A stretch of DNA of 64,000 nucleotides from CBDCLY01 sp965218715. GTDB taxonomy: Bacteria; Bacteroidota; Bacteroidia; Flavobacteriales_E; Vicingaceae. The stretch lies in the NCBI GenBank assembly GCA_965218715.1, contig CBDCLY010000039.1:4581-68580 (forward strand), read 5' to 3'. A program made the position numbers and the translations under genes. The notes under the pieces were generated by a model. It saw nothing but the letters and a program-made list of their open reading frames with translations, was not told the origin of the DNA and ran no database searches. Shown here piece by piece: positions 9,954 through 19,340 of this stretch (positions are counted from its first letter, which is position 1; each line of letters opens with the position of its first letter).

Positions 9954-11363
9954 TTAAAATTGAAAGTAAATGAATTGCCCTTCATCAAAAACTCCAAAGA
10001 GTAATATTAATATCACAATTAAACTATATTTCAATTGCCCTCTAATTTGCAAGCGATTAATTAGCAAATTCTTTCCTAGGTACTGATTCTTAAACTCTAC
10101 TAAGAACACGATAGAACAGGCCAAAAGACTATACACCAAATTACTTTGTCCACCGAAGTATATTGATCCTTCTAAGGCAATTGCCTTTTTGCATATTTCT
10201 AAAGCGACATCAATAGTTGGCGATCTAAAAAATATCCAAGCAAGACAGACCAAAATAAAAACGATTGCTACCTGCAAGAGCTCGCCCAAAATACTTTTGT
10301 TTAACAGTTTAAATAGACCCTTAGCTTTATCTTTTACTTTCATCCCAATAATGAGGTACAATCCATGAAGAAAACCCCAAACAATGAAAGTCCAGTTGGC
10401 ACCATGCCAGAATCCGCTTACAACAAAAACTAACATTAAATTATAATATACCTTCCATTTCACTACTCGATTTCCCCCTAATGGAATGTATAAATAGTCC
10501 CGAAACCAAGTGGAAAGTGAAATGTGCCAACGCGACCAAAACTCTCTAATGCTTTTAGAGAAATATGGCCGTTTGAAGTTTTCCATCAAATCATATCCCA
10601 TCATTTTTGCAGACCCAATGGCAATGTCTGAATAGCCTGAAAAGTCACAATAAATTTGCACGGCAAAGAAAACCGTTGCTAAAGCAAGCGAAGCTCCACT
10701 ATGTTGCTCATAATTGTTGTAAATGGTGTCTACATAAATTGATAAACGATCTGCAACAACTACCTTTTTAAAGAAGCCCCTGATAATTTGCTTCAAGCCA
10801 AGAATCAATCGTTCTTTCTCAAATTTATGATGTACAAAAAATTGAGGAATTAGGTGCGTACTTCTCTCTATAGGCCCAGCTACCAGCTGAGGAAAGAAGG
10901 AAACATACAATGCAAAAATTCCCAAATGTTTTTCAGGTTTTCTAGTTCCATTGTATACATCAATGGTGTAACTCATCGATTGAAAAGTATAAAATGAAAT
11001 TCCAACTGGAAGCAACATTTGATATACTTTAAACTGCATAGATTCACTTAGAATGGCATTAATTGTTTCACTAAAGAATCCCAAATATTTAAAAACCATA
11101 AGCATGCCTAGGTTGGCCACTAGACTAATGATGAGCCAATACTTTTTAGATGGTCTCCTTTCATGCCTATCGATTTGGATAGCCGCCTGATAATCAATCA
11201 GGGTTGAAAGTATGATTAAGCCTAAATATTCAACTTTCCAACTACCATAAAAAAAGTAACTCGCAGCCAATAGCAAAACCCAGCGATATTTAGAGGTAAT
11301 GCAAAAATAAATTGCAATAACAATCGGGAAAAAAAGTAGAAATGAAATGGAATTAAACAACAT
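9954..11363 (-). CDS. MBOAT family O-acyltransferase (AlgI-like)
   Basis: 469 residues with about ten hydrophobic segments. Characteristic MBOAT features are the FWSRWHISLSTWFRDYLYIP block (His280) and the catalytic His320 in SGFWHGANW. The QLVAGPIER segment and a YCDFSGYSDIAIG stretch match AlgI/DltB-type enzymes. Such proteins hand acyl groups across the inner membrane for O-acetylation of exopolysaccharide or other surface polymers. Context supports this: the gene sits between a Wzy/ligase-like gene and an SGNH partner, with 2-3 base gaps. Confidence 0.9.
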   Translation of the reverse strand: MLFNSISFLLFFPIVIAIYFCITSKYRWVLLLAASYFFYGSWKVEYLGLIILSTLIDYQAAIQIDRHERRPSKKYWLIISLVANLGMLMVFKYLGFFSETINAILSESMQFKVYQMLLPVGISFYTFQSMSYTIDVYNGTRKPEKHLGIFALYVSFFPQLVAGPIERSTHLIPQFFVHHKFEKERLILGLKQIIRGFFKKVVVADRLSIYVDTIYNNYEQHSGASLALATVFFAVQIYCDFSGYSDIAIGSAKMMGYDLMENFKRPYFSKSIREFWSRWHISLSTWFRDYLYIPLGGNRVVKWKVYYNLMLVFVVSGFWHGANWTFIVWGFLHGLYLIIGMKVKDKAKGLFKLLNKSILGELLQVAIVFILVCLAWIFFRSPTIDVALEICKKAIALEGSIYFGGQSNLVYSLLACSIVFLVEFKNQYLGKNLLINRLQIRGQLKYSLIVILILLFGVFDEGQFIYFQF

Positions 11364-11366
11364 CTC

Positions 11367-12635
11367 CTAAAGCTTTTTCTTTTCTGTATTGGTGTAATAG
11401 TGATAGTAAAGCAAAGAAAAGATAAATACGATGATCCCTAACTTTTTCACAAAAAACCCAGCTGTAGCACTATGGATAAAGAAATACAAGAGCGTATAAA
11501 ACAGCCCTTGAACAAAGTGGCTAGCCTCTACTTTCCTCTTTTTCAAATCCAATGCATATTTTAAACTTAAGAAGTAGGGGATACATAAAATCAATGTTCC
11601 AACGATTCCATAAAGGTAAAGAGCTCCCATCCAACCAATATCGCTAGGATAAAAGTGCCCATACTTTCCCTCCCAACCATTGTTCCATTGACTACTCAGG
11701 AAACCATTTCCAAAAATGGGATGATTGGCAATTCCTGTACTTGCAACTTCAAATTGACTAATTCTTGACATTGCAGATGAATCTGTAACCTCACCTCCTA
11801 TGAACACATTTAAAGCGCTTTTAAACAATGTACCGACTAAATTTAACTGATTAGGAAATAGAATTAATCCAATATAGAACAGAATACTTAATGCGGTAAC
11901 ACTTATTATAGTTGAATAAATAAAGGATTGCAATTTTACCTTTTGCACCAAATAAAATGAAGATGCTAATACCAATGAAAGTGTTAGAGAACGTGCCTTG
12001 TAAAGAAAAACTAGGTAAAACAAAATTAATAAGACCATCAAGAGGTACTTTTTGTCCTTTTCAGATACATATCGAATTAAGGAATAGAAATAAAGAATTA
12101 CAATTAAACTTTGATTCAATTTATAACGGTACCCTTTTGAAGCAGTTTTTATTACAAAATCATATTGTTCAAATAGTTCTGGAGGGATGAATACGTTCAA
12201 GATAAAAAGTAAAAAGAAAATCACAATGGCCATTCGAATGACAATTTGTTCCATCTTTTTAAAATCTAAAAACCCATTCTCAAGCATTACCAAGCTTACT
12301 ATTCCAGCAGTTGCAAATAGTTTCACCCTTTCTGCAAGGAGGCCGTAGATAAGAGGTTGCCCAAAATAAATATTGGCCTGTATGGCACCAAAGACGGGTA
12401 CTATTAATAAAAGTAAGGTTAGAATTAACAAACGAGAAGCCCTCTTCTTGCCTAATGATTTCATGGTATAGAAGCCTAAAAACAGTACAAATGAAAACAA
12501 GGCCAATTGATTCAATGCCGTGTATAAGAATGGAATGGGAACATTAATTAATAAACTAAACACCACCAAAAGAAGGGCAACAAACATTGGTGTTGATAGG
12601 TATTTCTTTAATATGGAGTTGTTTTGAAGCATCAA
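11367..12635 (-). CDS. O-antigen polymerase/ligase-like integral membrane protein
   Basis: 422 residues made up mostly of hydrophobic segments (about ten to twelve). The central extramembrane loop with HPIFGNGFLSS and YPSDIGWMGALYLYGIVG resembles the large periplasmic loop of Wzy/WaaL-family proteins, which polymerise or ligate lipid-linked glycans. A short cytosolic lysine-rich tail closes it. As the only Wzy-like gene in the locus it is the best candidate for the repeat-unit polymerase. Its start overlaps the stop of the upstream sulfotransferase by four bases. Sequence conservation in this family is low, so the call rests on topology and context. Confidence 0.75.
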   Translation of the reverse strand: MMLQNNSILKKYLSTPMFVALLLVVFSLLINVPIPFLYTALNQLALFSFVLFLGFYTMKSLGKKRASRLLILTLLLLIVPVFGAIQANIYFGQPLIYGLLAERVKLFATAGIVSLVMLENGFLDFKKMEQIVIRMAIVIFFLLFILNVFIPPELFEQYDFVIKTASKGYRYKLNQSLIVILYFYSLIRYVSEKDKKYLLMVLLILFYLVFLYKARSLTLSLVLASSFYLVQKVKLQSFIYSTIISVTALSILFYIGLILFPNQLNLVGTLFKSALNVFIGGEVTDSSAMSRISQFEVASTGIANHPIFGNGFLSSQWNNGWEGKYGHFYPSDIGWMGALYLYGIVGTLILCIPYFLSLKYALDLKKRKVEASHFVQGLFYTLLYFFIHSATAGFFVKKLGIIVFIFSLLYYHYYTNTEKKKL

Positions 12636-13477
12636 TTGAATGCTTTAGGTTTACTTATCAACCATTCTTTCAATCGAGATTGATCCTCTTGATAATATTC
12701 TACAAGGAAATCTTTTGCTTCCTCACCCATTCCTTTTTCCTGTTCTTTGAAAACTCCGCTCGATTTAATTTTCTTAATCAAACTAGGTCTGGCTATTTTT
12801 TTTATTGCTTTCCTAATTGGTGGAACGGCATATAAACTCTTTAGCAATGGATTACTAGGAACGATACTAAGGTTGGCCTCAACTTCAATTGGTTCAATTG
12901 ATTCTAGTTCTAAAAAATTTGCAATCTTAGGTAAGTAATTCACCAAGTCAGATTCTCCATTTAACACCAATAGATTTGAACCAAAAACTTCCTTAAACTT
13001 TAGCAATGAGTCCATATATAAACCCTGACTAATGTATTGATTAAAATGAGGGTTTTGCTCATCATTGCTCAATACAATCTCGTCAAAACCCTGTTTAACA
13101 AAGCCCAAGCGCGCATCCATTTGATAATGAGATAAGGCCCTTTCGATTGGGTCTCTTAAAAGCAATATTAGTTTTGCATTAGGAGAATAGTTTTTAATCT
13201 TTTCAGAAACATTTTTGTAAAAAAAATAAGACACACTCGCCTCACCTCTGTATTTCATGTCCTTACCTCCTTCAAATAATGCCTCGTATTGTTCAATTTC
13301 ACGAATCGGTTTGGTATTGTAGTACAATTGCTCGTTTTCAATCTCAACAGCTGAAAAATGATCAGGTTCCTTCATTTCTGCCATGAAAATGGCCTCATGG
13401 CCCGACAAATAATTGGCTAAAAGAGTGGTTCCCGCCTTGGCAACACCAATAATGAAAAGATTGGGTTTAGCACTCAT
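12632..13477 (-). CDS. Sulfotransferase domain protein (polysaccharide locus, copy 1)
   Basis: 281 residues. The 5'-phosphosulfate loop is at the N-terminus (FIIGVAKAGTTLLANYL), and the 3'-phosphate-binding segment is LILLLRDPIERALSHYQM, both typical of PAPS-dependent sulfotransferases of the heparan-sulfate type. The acceptor is probably a sugar of the lipid-linked repeat unit or the finished polymer. The start overlaps the upstream glycosyltransferase by 11 bases. No signal peptide is seen, so it acts in the cytosol where PAPS is available. Confidence 0.87.
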   Translation of the reverse strand: MSAKPNLFIIGVAKAGTTLLANYLSGHEAIFMAEMKEPDHFSAVEIENEQLYYNTKPIREIEQYEALFEGGKDMKYRGEASVSYFFYKNVSEKIKNYSPNAKLILLLRDPIERALSHYQMDARLGFVKQGFDEIVLSNDEQNPHFNQYISQGLYMDSLLKFKEVFGSNLLVLNGESDLVNYLPKIANFLELESIEPIEVEANLSIVPSNPLLKSLYAVPPIRKAIKKIARPSLIKKIKSSGVFKEQEKGMGEEAKDFLVEYYQEDQSRLKEWLISKPKAFN

Positions 13478-14384
13478 TAAAACTTTTTTTTCGTTTTTTG
13501 AACAAGACTTCTAACATCAAGCGAAAGAAGATAACATCCTCCTTAAATCCAAGTTTTAAACATCGATAAACTATAACCGATATTGGAACAAGGAATAAGC
13601 CTGGATAAAACTTTCGGTACAATAAAATTAAGTTCTTAAACTGATAATACATCATTTTAGGGTTTCGCCTTTGTTTTGAATGATTACCAGTTGATCTCCC
13701 CTGCTTGTGGTATACAATACTCTCATTGCAATTAATGCAGTTCAGTCCTTGCTTTTTTGCCCTTAAAGCCCAATCAACTTCTTCATAAAAGAGAAAATAG
13801 TCTTCGCTCATTAGACCAACAGTATCGATAAAATCCTGACCAATAAATAAGGATGCGCCAATCACGTAATCCACAATCTCCCTATTATTCTCCTCTTGAA
13901 TAGAGGGGCTATTGTAGCCAATTTGGACAAACTTACCTATCCATTTTTTTATCTTCCCCCCTCTTGCCTGAACAATTGTTGGGGCATCAAAGAATAATAA
14001 TTTAGAACCTATGATTCCAGATTTAGGGACTTGATTTTTTACACGAATCAATTGAATTAAACTTTCTTCATCAACTGTTGTGTCGTTATTTAACAACCAA
14101 TAGTAATCTGGCGTCCAAGCCTCCTTAGCCTTTAGTATTCCAATGTTGTTTCCGGAAGAAAAACCATTATTATGCTTTGCTTCAATCAATTTCAATTCAA
14201 ATGAGAAAGTGTTATTTTCCAAAAACTCTTTCAATACCGTGCAGGAACTGTCGGTAGAGGCATTGTCGACGATAATTACCTTAAATGAACCTTTTAAATT
14301 TGAATTGATGCTTTTGATACACTCTATGGTATCAGATGCTCCATTGAAATTTACCAATACAATTGCTGTCAGCTTAGAACTCAT
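13467..14384 (-). CDS. Family 2 glycosyltransferase
   Basis: 305 residues with the GT-A fold layout of GT2 rhamnosyltransferase-like enzymes. The start is TAIVLVNFNGASDTIECI, followed by VDNASTDSS, then the nucleotide-sugar/metal site WLLNNDTTVD (DxD-like) and the acceptor-side FLFYEEVDWALRAK (ED motif). A basic C-terminal region may touch the membrane. It probably adds one sugar to the lipid-linked repeat unit. It overlaps sulfotransferase genes on both sides by 11 bases. Confidence 0.9.
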   Translation of the reverse strand: MSSKLTAIVLVNFNGASDTIECIKSINSNLKGSFKVIIVDNASTDSSCTVLKEFLENNTFSFELKLIEAKHNNGFSSGNNIGILKAKEAWTPDYYWLLNNDTTVDEESLIQLIRVKNQVPKSGIIGSKLLFFDAPTIVQARGGKIKKWIGKFVQIGYNSPSIQEENNREIVDYVIGASLFIGQDFIDTVGLMSEDYFLFYEEVDWALRAKKQGLNCINCNESIVYHKQGRSTGNHSKQRRNPKMMYYQFKNLILLYRKFYPGLFLVPISVIVYRCLKLGFKEDVIFFRLMLEVLFKKRKKSFNEC

Positions 14385-15276
14385 ACCAATGCTTTAAGTT
14401 GATGTCCAATAATTGTTCAAGTAATTTGATGTCGTCAATGAAATGAGGCAATAATTTTTTCCGGTCTTGGATCTCCAATTTAGGAATGTTCGATTTGGTA
14501 TAAAAAAGGGATTTTACTGGTTTTGTCAATGACCTTGGAATTAGTTTCCTAAAGGGTTTTACTAGGGTCAACAATTTTGAATTTCTTGGCAATTTAGCTT
14601 CGTTTCTTTCAATGTTGAGTTCATATTTAAAGGATTCCAAATCAAGAAATTTTGTTATTTTTTCTAGTTGATCTGTCGTATTTGCTTTAAGCTCTTCCTG
14701 CCTAATGATCAGCACTTGATTTTTTGGAAATGTATTGTAAAACCGAGAAACTTGTTCAAAGTACATTCCCAATTCCTTATATAAATGACTTGCACCCCAG
14801 GCTTTCACTTTAGATTTCTGATCTTGCTCAAAGTCTTCAACAAAAGGGGCATGACTAAAGCCCATTCTTAAATTCATTAGGTAATGTGAAAATGCTCGTT
14901 CAATAGGGTTTCTTAAAACGATCAAAATTTTCGCCTTTGAATTGTAGGCAGATATCTCCTTTGCTGCTATTTTAGAATACAAATAAGAAGCAGAGGCTTC
15001 TCCTAAAATTTGGTCCTTTTTTGCTTCTTCAAAAAGAGCATAATAGTCATTGGAATTGGTATAAAACTCTTGATGCTTATTTGATTTATTTTTTTCAACA
15101 CGCTCTCGAAATTCTTTTCGGCAGAGTTCGATATTGAAATCTTTGAAAAAGAAATGGGGCTCTTTAATTGGGCTTAAGAATACAGATGGATGCTGATTAA
15201 GAAAGCCCCATAATGCCGTTGTTCCAGCCTTAGCAGCTCCTACAATGAATAGATTGATGGTTTTTGTATCACCCAA
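14374..15276 (-). CDS. Sulfotransferase domain protein (copy 2)
   Basis: 300 residues. It carries VGAAKAGTTALWGFL (PAPS 5'-phosphosulfate loop) and ILIVLRNPIERAFSHYLM (3'-phosphate site), followed by RMGFSHAPF. It is closest by eye to the copy at 12632-13477 in the spacing and wording of both motifs, consistent with local duplication. The C-terminal third is basic and differs, which may set acceptor choice. It overlaps the GT2 start and the propeller-like gene, so it is part of one transcript. Confidence 0.88.
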   Translation of the reverse strand: MGDTKTINLFIVGAAKAGTTALWGFLNQHPSVFLSPIKEPHFFFKDFNIELCRKEFRERVEKNKSNKHQEFYTNSNDYYALFEEAKKDQILGEASASYLYSKIAAKEISAYNSKAKILIVLRNPIERAFSHYLMNLRMGFSHAPFVEDFEQDQKSKVKAWGASHLYKELGMYFEQVSRFYNTFPKNQVLIIRQEELKANTTDQLEKITKFLDLESFKYELNIERNEAKLPRNSKLLTLVKPFRKLIPRSLTKPVKSLFYTKSNIPKLEIQDRKKLLPHFIDDIKLLEQLLDINLKHWYEF

Positions 15277-16261
15277 TTTCTTTTATTCTTTCCAATTGTT
15301 CCTTCGAAATTACATAGACATTGTTGATTTGCTCAACATTAGGCACTTCACATTCCCATTTCAATTGAAAATTCAAATCAAAAGCTTGTAGCATATTTGC
15401 TTCTTTATTCTCCTCATTAAAAGCGAGATACCTTTTTCTTTTTGCAGAAACACCAGCAATGTATTCTTCACGATAGTTGGAATAATCTCCACCTCTTCCC
15501 CAACCGGCCATGCTAATCTCTTTGATCAAATCCCATGACCTTGAATAAACATTTAGTTGAGCATGTCCACTATCAAAAATCCAATATTGATTATTAACTA
15601 AGCGAACAGAATGTGGTGCTTTTAATCTTAAGCGTTTGGTTTTTCCACCTTCAATAAATAGAACTCCACCATTGCCCTGGTTTTTTATCAAGCGCTGAGC
15701 AACTCGATTGATGATCTGTTCTCCATTTACATGATGCACTAGCGCAACTAAATTCCCTTCATAATCTTCAAAAACTTGATTGCAATGAAATTTATTTTGC
15801 CGATCTAAGTTTTTCGGATCAACATCTGCCTCTGAAATCGCCTTAACATTTTCTGAGCTAGATTGTAGCCTTACCCTTTTAATTACCTTTCTTTCCTTTA
15901 TCCCATATGCAATCACTTCATCAAAAAAGGTATTTGATATCCAAAGCAAACCATTTATGACTTTAATCTCATGTATTCCTTTCACCCTAGGAATGTGGAT
16001 CGACTGAACGATTCCATCGATTAGATCCAATTCAAACAATTCATTTCCAGTAGTATAGTACCAAATAAGCGGTTCTTCCTTGGTCCAACAAATAGAGCTA
16101 ATGCCCAACTCTCCAATCTGATTAAAAAACTTAATCGCTTCAAATTGATTATTGCCTTTAAGAAGCTGAACACTTTTTATTTGGCTTCTTTCAAGGAATC
16201 GATCGGCTTCGTTTGCATTTTGAGAACCGACAACTAAAGTAAAATTTTTTTCTCCCATCAT
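15269..16261 (-). CDS. Beta-propeller-like protein of unknown function, in the sulfotransferase operon
   Basis: 330 residues with no signal peptide. Repeating strands such as IHEIKVINGLLWISN, CNQVFEDYEGNLVAL and APHSVRLVNNQYWIFDSG suggest a beta-propeller of about six blades. The PHSVR..WIFDSG and GWGRG...YIAGVSAKRKR segments remind me of the DUF4915/TIGR03032 family, whose function is unknown; the resemblance is by memory and needs a profile search. It lies between two sulfotransferase genes, overlapping one and touching the other. A role in recognising or modifying the glycan is possible but not shown. Confidence 0.55.
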   Translation of the reverse strand: MMGEKNFTLVVGSQNANEADRFLERSQIKSVQLLKGNNQFEAIKFFNQIGELGISSICWTKEEPLIWYYTTGNELFELDLIDGIVQSIHIPRVKGIHEIKVINGLLWISNTFFDEVIAYGIKERKVIKRVRLQSSSENVKAISEADVDPKNLDRQNKFHCNQVFEDYEGNLVALVHHVNGEQIINRVAQRLIKNQGNGGVLFIEGGKTKRLRLKAPHSVRLVNNQYWIFDSGHAQLNVYSRSWDLIKEISMAGWGRGGDYSNYREEYIAGVSAKRKRYLAFNEENKEANMLQAFDLNFQLKWECEVPNVEQINNVYVISKEQLERIKEIG

Positions 16262-17127
16262 TATATTATTGAACCATAATTCATACGATTCAAGACTTCA
16301 TCTTCCTGAATGCTTTTGTAAAACTCGCATAGTTCAGGATGTTTAATAAAATTATATTTTCGGTCTGCATCAATCTGTTGATTGATCTTTTCAAATGTAC
16401 CCTCTTGAGCGTTTAATTCGCAAAATTCATTCAAGCTTTTTAAAATTGGGTATGGCTCCTCTAAAAATTGTTCATACTGAATTTTAAAAATCTGATTAGG
16501 GTATTTTACGAAAGCTTGCTCATTAAGTTGTATGTACTCTTTCCAGAGATCAAATCCTCTCTCCAAGGATTGAATGTAATAGGATTGGTTGTACTTGTAT
16601 TGATGCGATAAAACTCGTTCTCTAAGTTTTTGCTTAGCAGTTAATGCTCTTTTTTCTCTGCGTTTTATTTCCCGTTTTTTTAAACTTTGAGCAACATCAA
16701 TAGGATTTCGATAGACATAAACAATTTTTGCATTTGGGAAAAGGCGCATCCACACCTCCAAACTTATGGTATTGACAGGGTCTTTCCATGCCCAAGGAAA
16801 ATCGAGTTGTCTTAAACTGGAGTATTTTAAACTTTTAATTTTTCCCAAGTATTGATGCCGAAATGCACTTGCCAATCGGAGATTAATAACGCGTTCAACT
16901 TGTTCAAAATAGTCCTCATCAACATATTTAAAATTGCTTGGAAAATCCCAAGTGGTATTGGCCTGAAACAAAAGCCATTTATTCATTTCTTGAAAGAAAA
17001 CGGCCTCCAAATTCTTTCTGCGCTTTTGACCAATAAACAAACCCATTTGCTCCAAAAAGTTGCACATCATGCTAGTACCAGATCGGTGCATGCCAATAAT
17101 TATCACTGGAGGTTTAAAGCTGCTCAT
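16261..17127 (-). CDS. Sulfotransferase-family protein, divergent (copy 3)
   Basis: 288 residues. The start VIIIGMHRSGTSMMCNFLEQMG has the R-S-G-T-S form of the PAPS loop, unlike the K-A-G-T of the other copies. The 3'-phosphate segment is IVYVYRNPIDVAQSLKKRE, without the usual Ser-His-Tyr. A WAWKDPVNTISLEVW block is typical of the sulfotransferase_3 type. A different acceptor from the other copies is therefore likely. It shares one base with the propeller-like gene and overlaps the next sulfotransferase by 14 bases. Confidence 0.8.
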   Translation of the reverse strand: MSSFKPPVIIIGMHRSGTSMMCNFLEQMGLFIGQKRRKNLEAVFFQEMNKWLLFQANTTWDFPSNFKYVDEDYFEQVERVINLRLASAFRHQYLGKIKSLKYSSLRQLDFPWAWKDPVNTISLEVWMRLFPNAKIVYVYRNPIDVAQSLKKREIKRREKRALTAKQKLRERVLSHQYKYNQSYYIQSLERGFDLWKEYIQLNEQAFVKYPNQIFKIQYEQFLEEPYPILKSLNEFCELNAQEGTFEKINQQIDADRKYNFIKHPELCEFYKSIQEDEVLNRMNYGSII

Positions 17128-18007
17128 AATTTGATTTCCATTGCTTGTAAAAATCGATGCCTGTTAGGGCTTTTAGTTCTTTTGCGTCTTCGGCAAAAAA
17201 CAGTTCAAAATACGATTTCTTTTCAGCTAATGTTAGTCTTGGTTTCTCGCTTTTTTGAACAGACAACTTACTAATTTTCTTTCCCAAAGCAGAAAGAAAC
17301 GGAATTTTCATTTTCTCGCCGCCTCTTTTCAATTTCTTTCCTATTCTATCTACCTGAATGCTCTTTTTTGCGAACTCATTCTTTTCTATTTCCCAATGAT
17401 ATTTTTGATTTTCGATGCCTAAAAAAGTTTCTATTCTTTTCAAGGTTTCTTCAGCTTTATCCTGAAAGAGGTCTTCAAATCTTAAAAACAAAAATTGCTT
17501 GGGCTCAAAAAATTTAAAATACCTTTTTATCTGAAAAGAGTACAAGCCCCTAGTTATGTAGCTATAATGAAACAAGGCCCTTTCAGACTGAGTAATTCTT
17601 TCCTTCTCCCTTTTTATTGCTTCCTCAAACGTGGAAGTTTCAAATCCTAGATTTTTAATCATTTGAAAATGAGAAAAAGCCCTATCAACAGGATTTCTAA
17701 GTAATACCAAAAATTTAACTTGTTCAGGAGACTTTAATTCTTTGGATATTCTTTCTGCTACTTTTTCGTGATATAAATAACTTGGTGAAAAAGAACCCGC
17801 ATATTTCTCCGCAGATAATTTGTTAAAATAACTTTGTAAATACCACTCATTCCCTTTTTTAAATTCATCTTCCCAATCAAAGAAATGAGCTTCTTTTTCC
17901 TTTGGAAGAAAAACTGAAGGATGTTGATTTAAAATTTCAAACAGGCCAGATGTCCCAGCCTTTTGGGCTCCTAAACAAAAGAAATTAAGGGGCAACTTGG
18001 CTTCCAT
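17114..18007 (-). CDS. Sulfotransferase domain protein (copy 4)
   Basis: 297 residues. The PAPS loop is FCLGAQKAGTSGLFEIL and the 3'-phosphate segment is FLVLLRNPVDRAFSHFQM. HFFDWEDEF follows the first motif as in animal-type heparan sulfotransferase relatives. The C-terminal part ends in GIDFYKQW, a closing seen in this family. The start lies two bases from the flippase stop, placing it in the same operon. Confidence 0.88.
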   Translation of the reverse strand: MEAKLPLNFFCLGAQKAGTSGLFEILNQHPSVFLPKEKEAHFFDWEDEFKKGNEWYLQSYFNKLSAEKYAGSFSPSYLYHEKVAERISKELKSPEQVKFLVLLRNPVDRAFSHFQMIKNLGFETSTFEEAIKREKERITQSERALFHYSYITRGLYSFQIKRYFKFFEPKQFLFLRFEDLFQDKAEETLKRIETFLGIENQKYHWEIEKNEFAKKSIQVDRIGKKLKRGGEKMKIPFLSALGKKISKLSVQKSEKPRLTLAEKKSYFELFFAEDAKELKALTGIDFYKQWKSNYEQL

Positions 18008-18009
18008 AA

Positions 18010-19332
18010 TTATGATTTAAACCATTTTATTGGCATGAAACCTAGCCTTTTCTTCACAGCAAAAACACAGGCAAAATTGTTAATGATAAGCGTTAAGCTT
18101 GTTGCAATTGCCGCCCCTATTATTCCTAAACTAGGGATCAACAATAAATTCAATAGCAAGTTGAATAGTGTTGATAAGCTAGAAATTTTTGCAAGAGTCT
18201 TGTGCCCGTCTGTCATGTTTAATAATTGTCCCACCGAACCAGTATAAATGTTTACCGCTTGGCCCACTACCAATATGATTAGGCTCCAAAACGCGAAGGA
18301 GTAGGATTTATCAAAAAAGCCTAAAATGGGACCTCCTGCTATTAAAAAGATAATTGCAGGAATAAAACCCAAGAACATAATGATCCAATTGGACTTTAGC
18401 ACTACGCTTTTTAAACCGTCAAAATCTTGCTTGGCAAATAATTCCCTGAATTTGGAGCCAGAAATGCTATTTACCGACAACAATGGGATAGGAATGATAT
18501 TACTCAATCGAACGGTTAAACTGTAGGCCCCAATCATGGTATCATTGCAAAAAACACCTAGAATTAATATATCGGCCCAACGGTTTAAGGTATTCATCGA
18601 GTTAGTGAAAAACATTGGAGTAGAAATGCTTAAAAACTCCTTGTATGTGATGTCCTTTGTTCCTTTGGATTCTTCCTTGTTTAAGCTTGAGTAAACCATA
18701 AGAACACTAATTCCAGCAATTGCATACAATGAAAATAGATAGGCGTAAAAAATAAATCTAAACTCCTTAATGATGTAATAGCTTATTAGAACAAACAGGA
18801 TAAAAATCAAGGGTTTTAGAAAATTATCCAAAAGGCTATGGCGCACAATTTTTCTTAGTCCTCTAAAAACGGCTGAATGTAAATCAATAATGTTTAAAGG
18901 CAAAATTGCCCAGATAACTATCGACAAAAAGTCTTTGATATAAGGTTTTGAATAGGCCTCGGCAATTGTTCCTGAAAGCAAGTAAAGAATAAGTGAGCTA
19001 AAAAAACTAGTGATTAGTAATAATAGCAGCGCCTTTTGATAGAGTTGCTGCAAATGGAAAGTCTGCTCTTTGTGTTCTGAGAAAAATCTGACTATTGCAA
19101 CTTTAATCCCAAGTCCACTAATCAATTGGGTCATTAACAATACCGTTGAGATCATGGTCCATTTACCAAAAGCTGCTCCACCATAGAGGCGAATCAGGGT
19201 AAAAACCAACACATAACTCAAAGCTCTTCCGCCTAGACGAAAAAACATGTTCTGTTGCGATTTTTTTAGCACCTCCTTTTCATGAGTACCACGAAATAGG
19301 CCCAAAAGAACTTGCTTTATCCCCTTAAACAT
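18010..19332 (-). CDS. Polysaccharide flippase (Wzx-like, MATE/MOP superfamily)
   Basis: 440 residues with about twelve to fourteen hydrophobic segments spaced evenly and no large soluble domain, as expected of Wzx flippases that move undecaprenyl-linked repeat units to the periplasm. The N-terminal pattern NMFFRLGGRALSYVLVFTLI and the mid-protein WADILILGVFCNDTMIGAYSL are common to the polysaccharide biosynthesis family. It lies between the Wzc-like kinase and the sulfotransferases, so sulfation genes are embedded in the Wzx/Wzy locus rather than beside it. Confidence 0.87.
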   Translation of the reverse strand: MFKGIKQVLLGLFRGTHEKEVLKKSQQNMFFRLGGRALSYVLVFTLIRLYGGAAFGKWTMISTVLLMTQLISGLGIKVAIVRFFSEHKEQTFHLQQLYQKALLLLLITSFFSSLILYLLSGTIAEAYSKPYIKDFLSIVIWAILPLNIIDLHSAVFRGLRKIVRHSLLDNFLKPLIFILFVLISYYIIKEFRFIFYAYLFSLYAIAGISVLMVYSSLNKEESKGTKDITYKEFLSISTPMFFTNSMNTLNRWADILILGVFCNDTMIGAYSLTVRLSNIIPIPLLSVNSISGSKFRELFAKQDFDGLKSVVLKSNWIIMFLGFIPAIIFLIAGGPILGFFDKSYSFAFWSLIILVVGQAVNIYTGSVGQLLNMTDGHKTLAKISSLSTLFNLLLNLLLIPSLGIIGAAIATSLTLIINNFACVFAVKKRLGFMPIKWFKS

Positions 19333-19340
19333 GAGATGAA

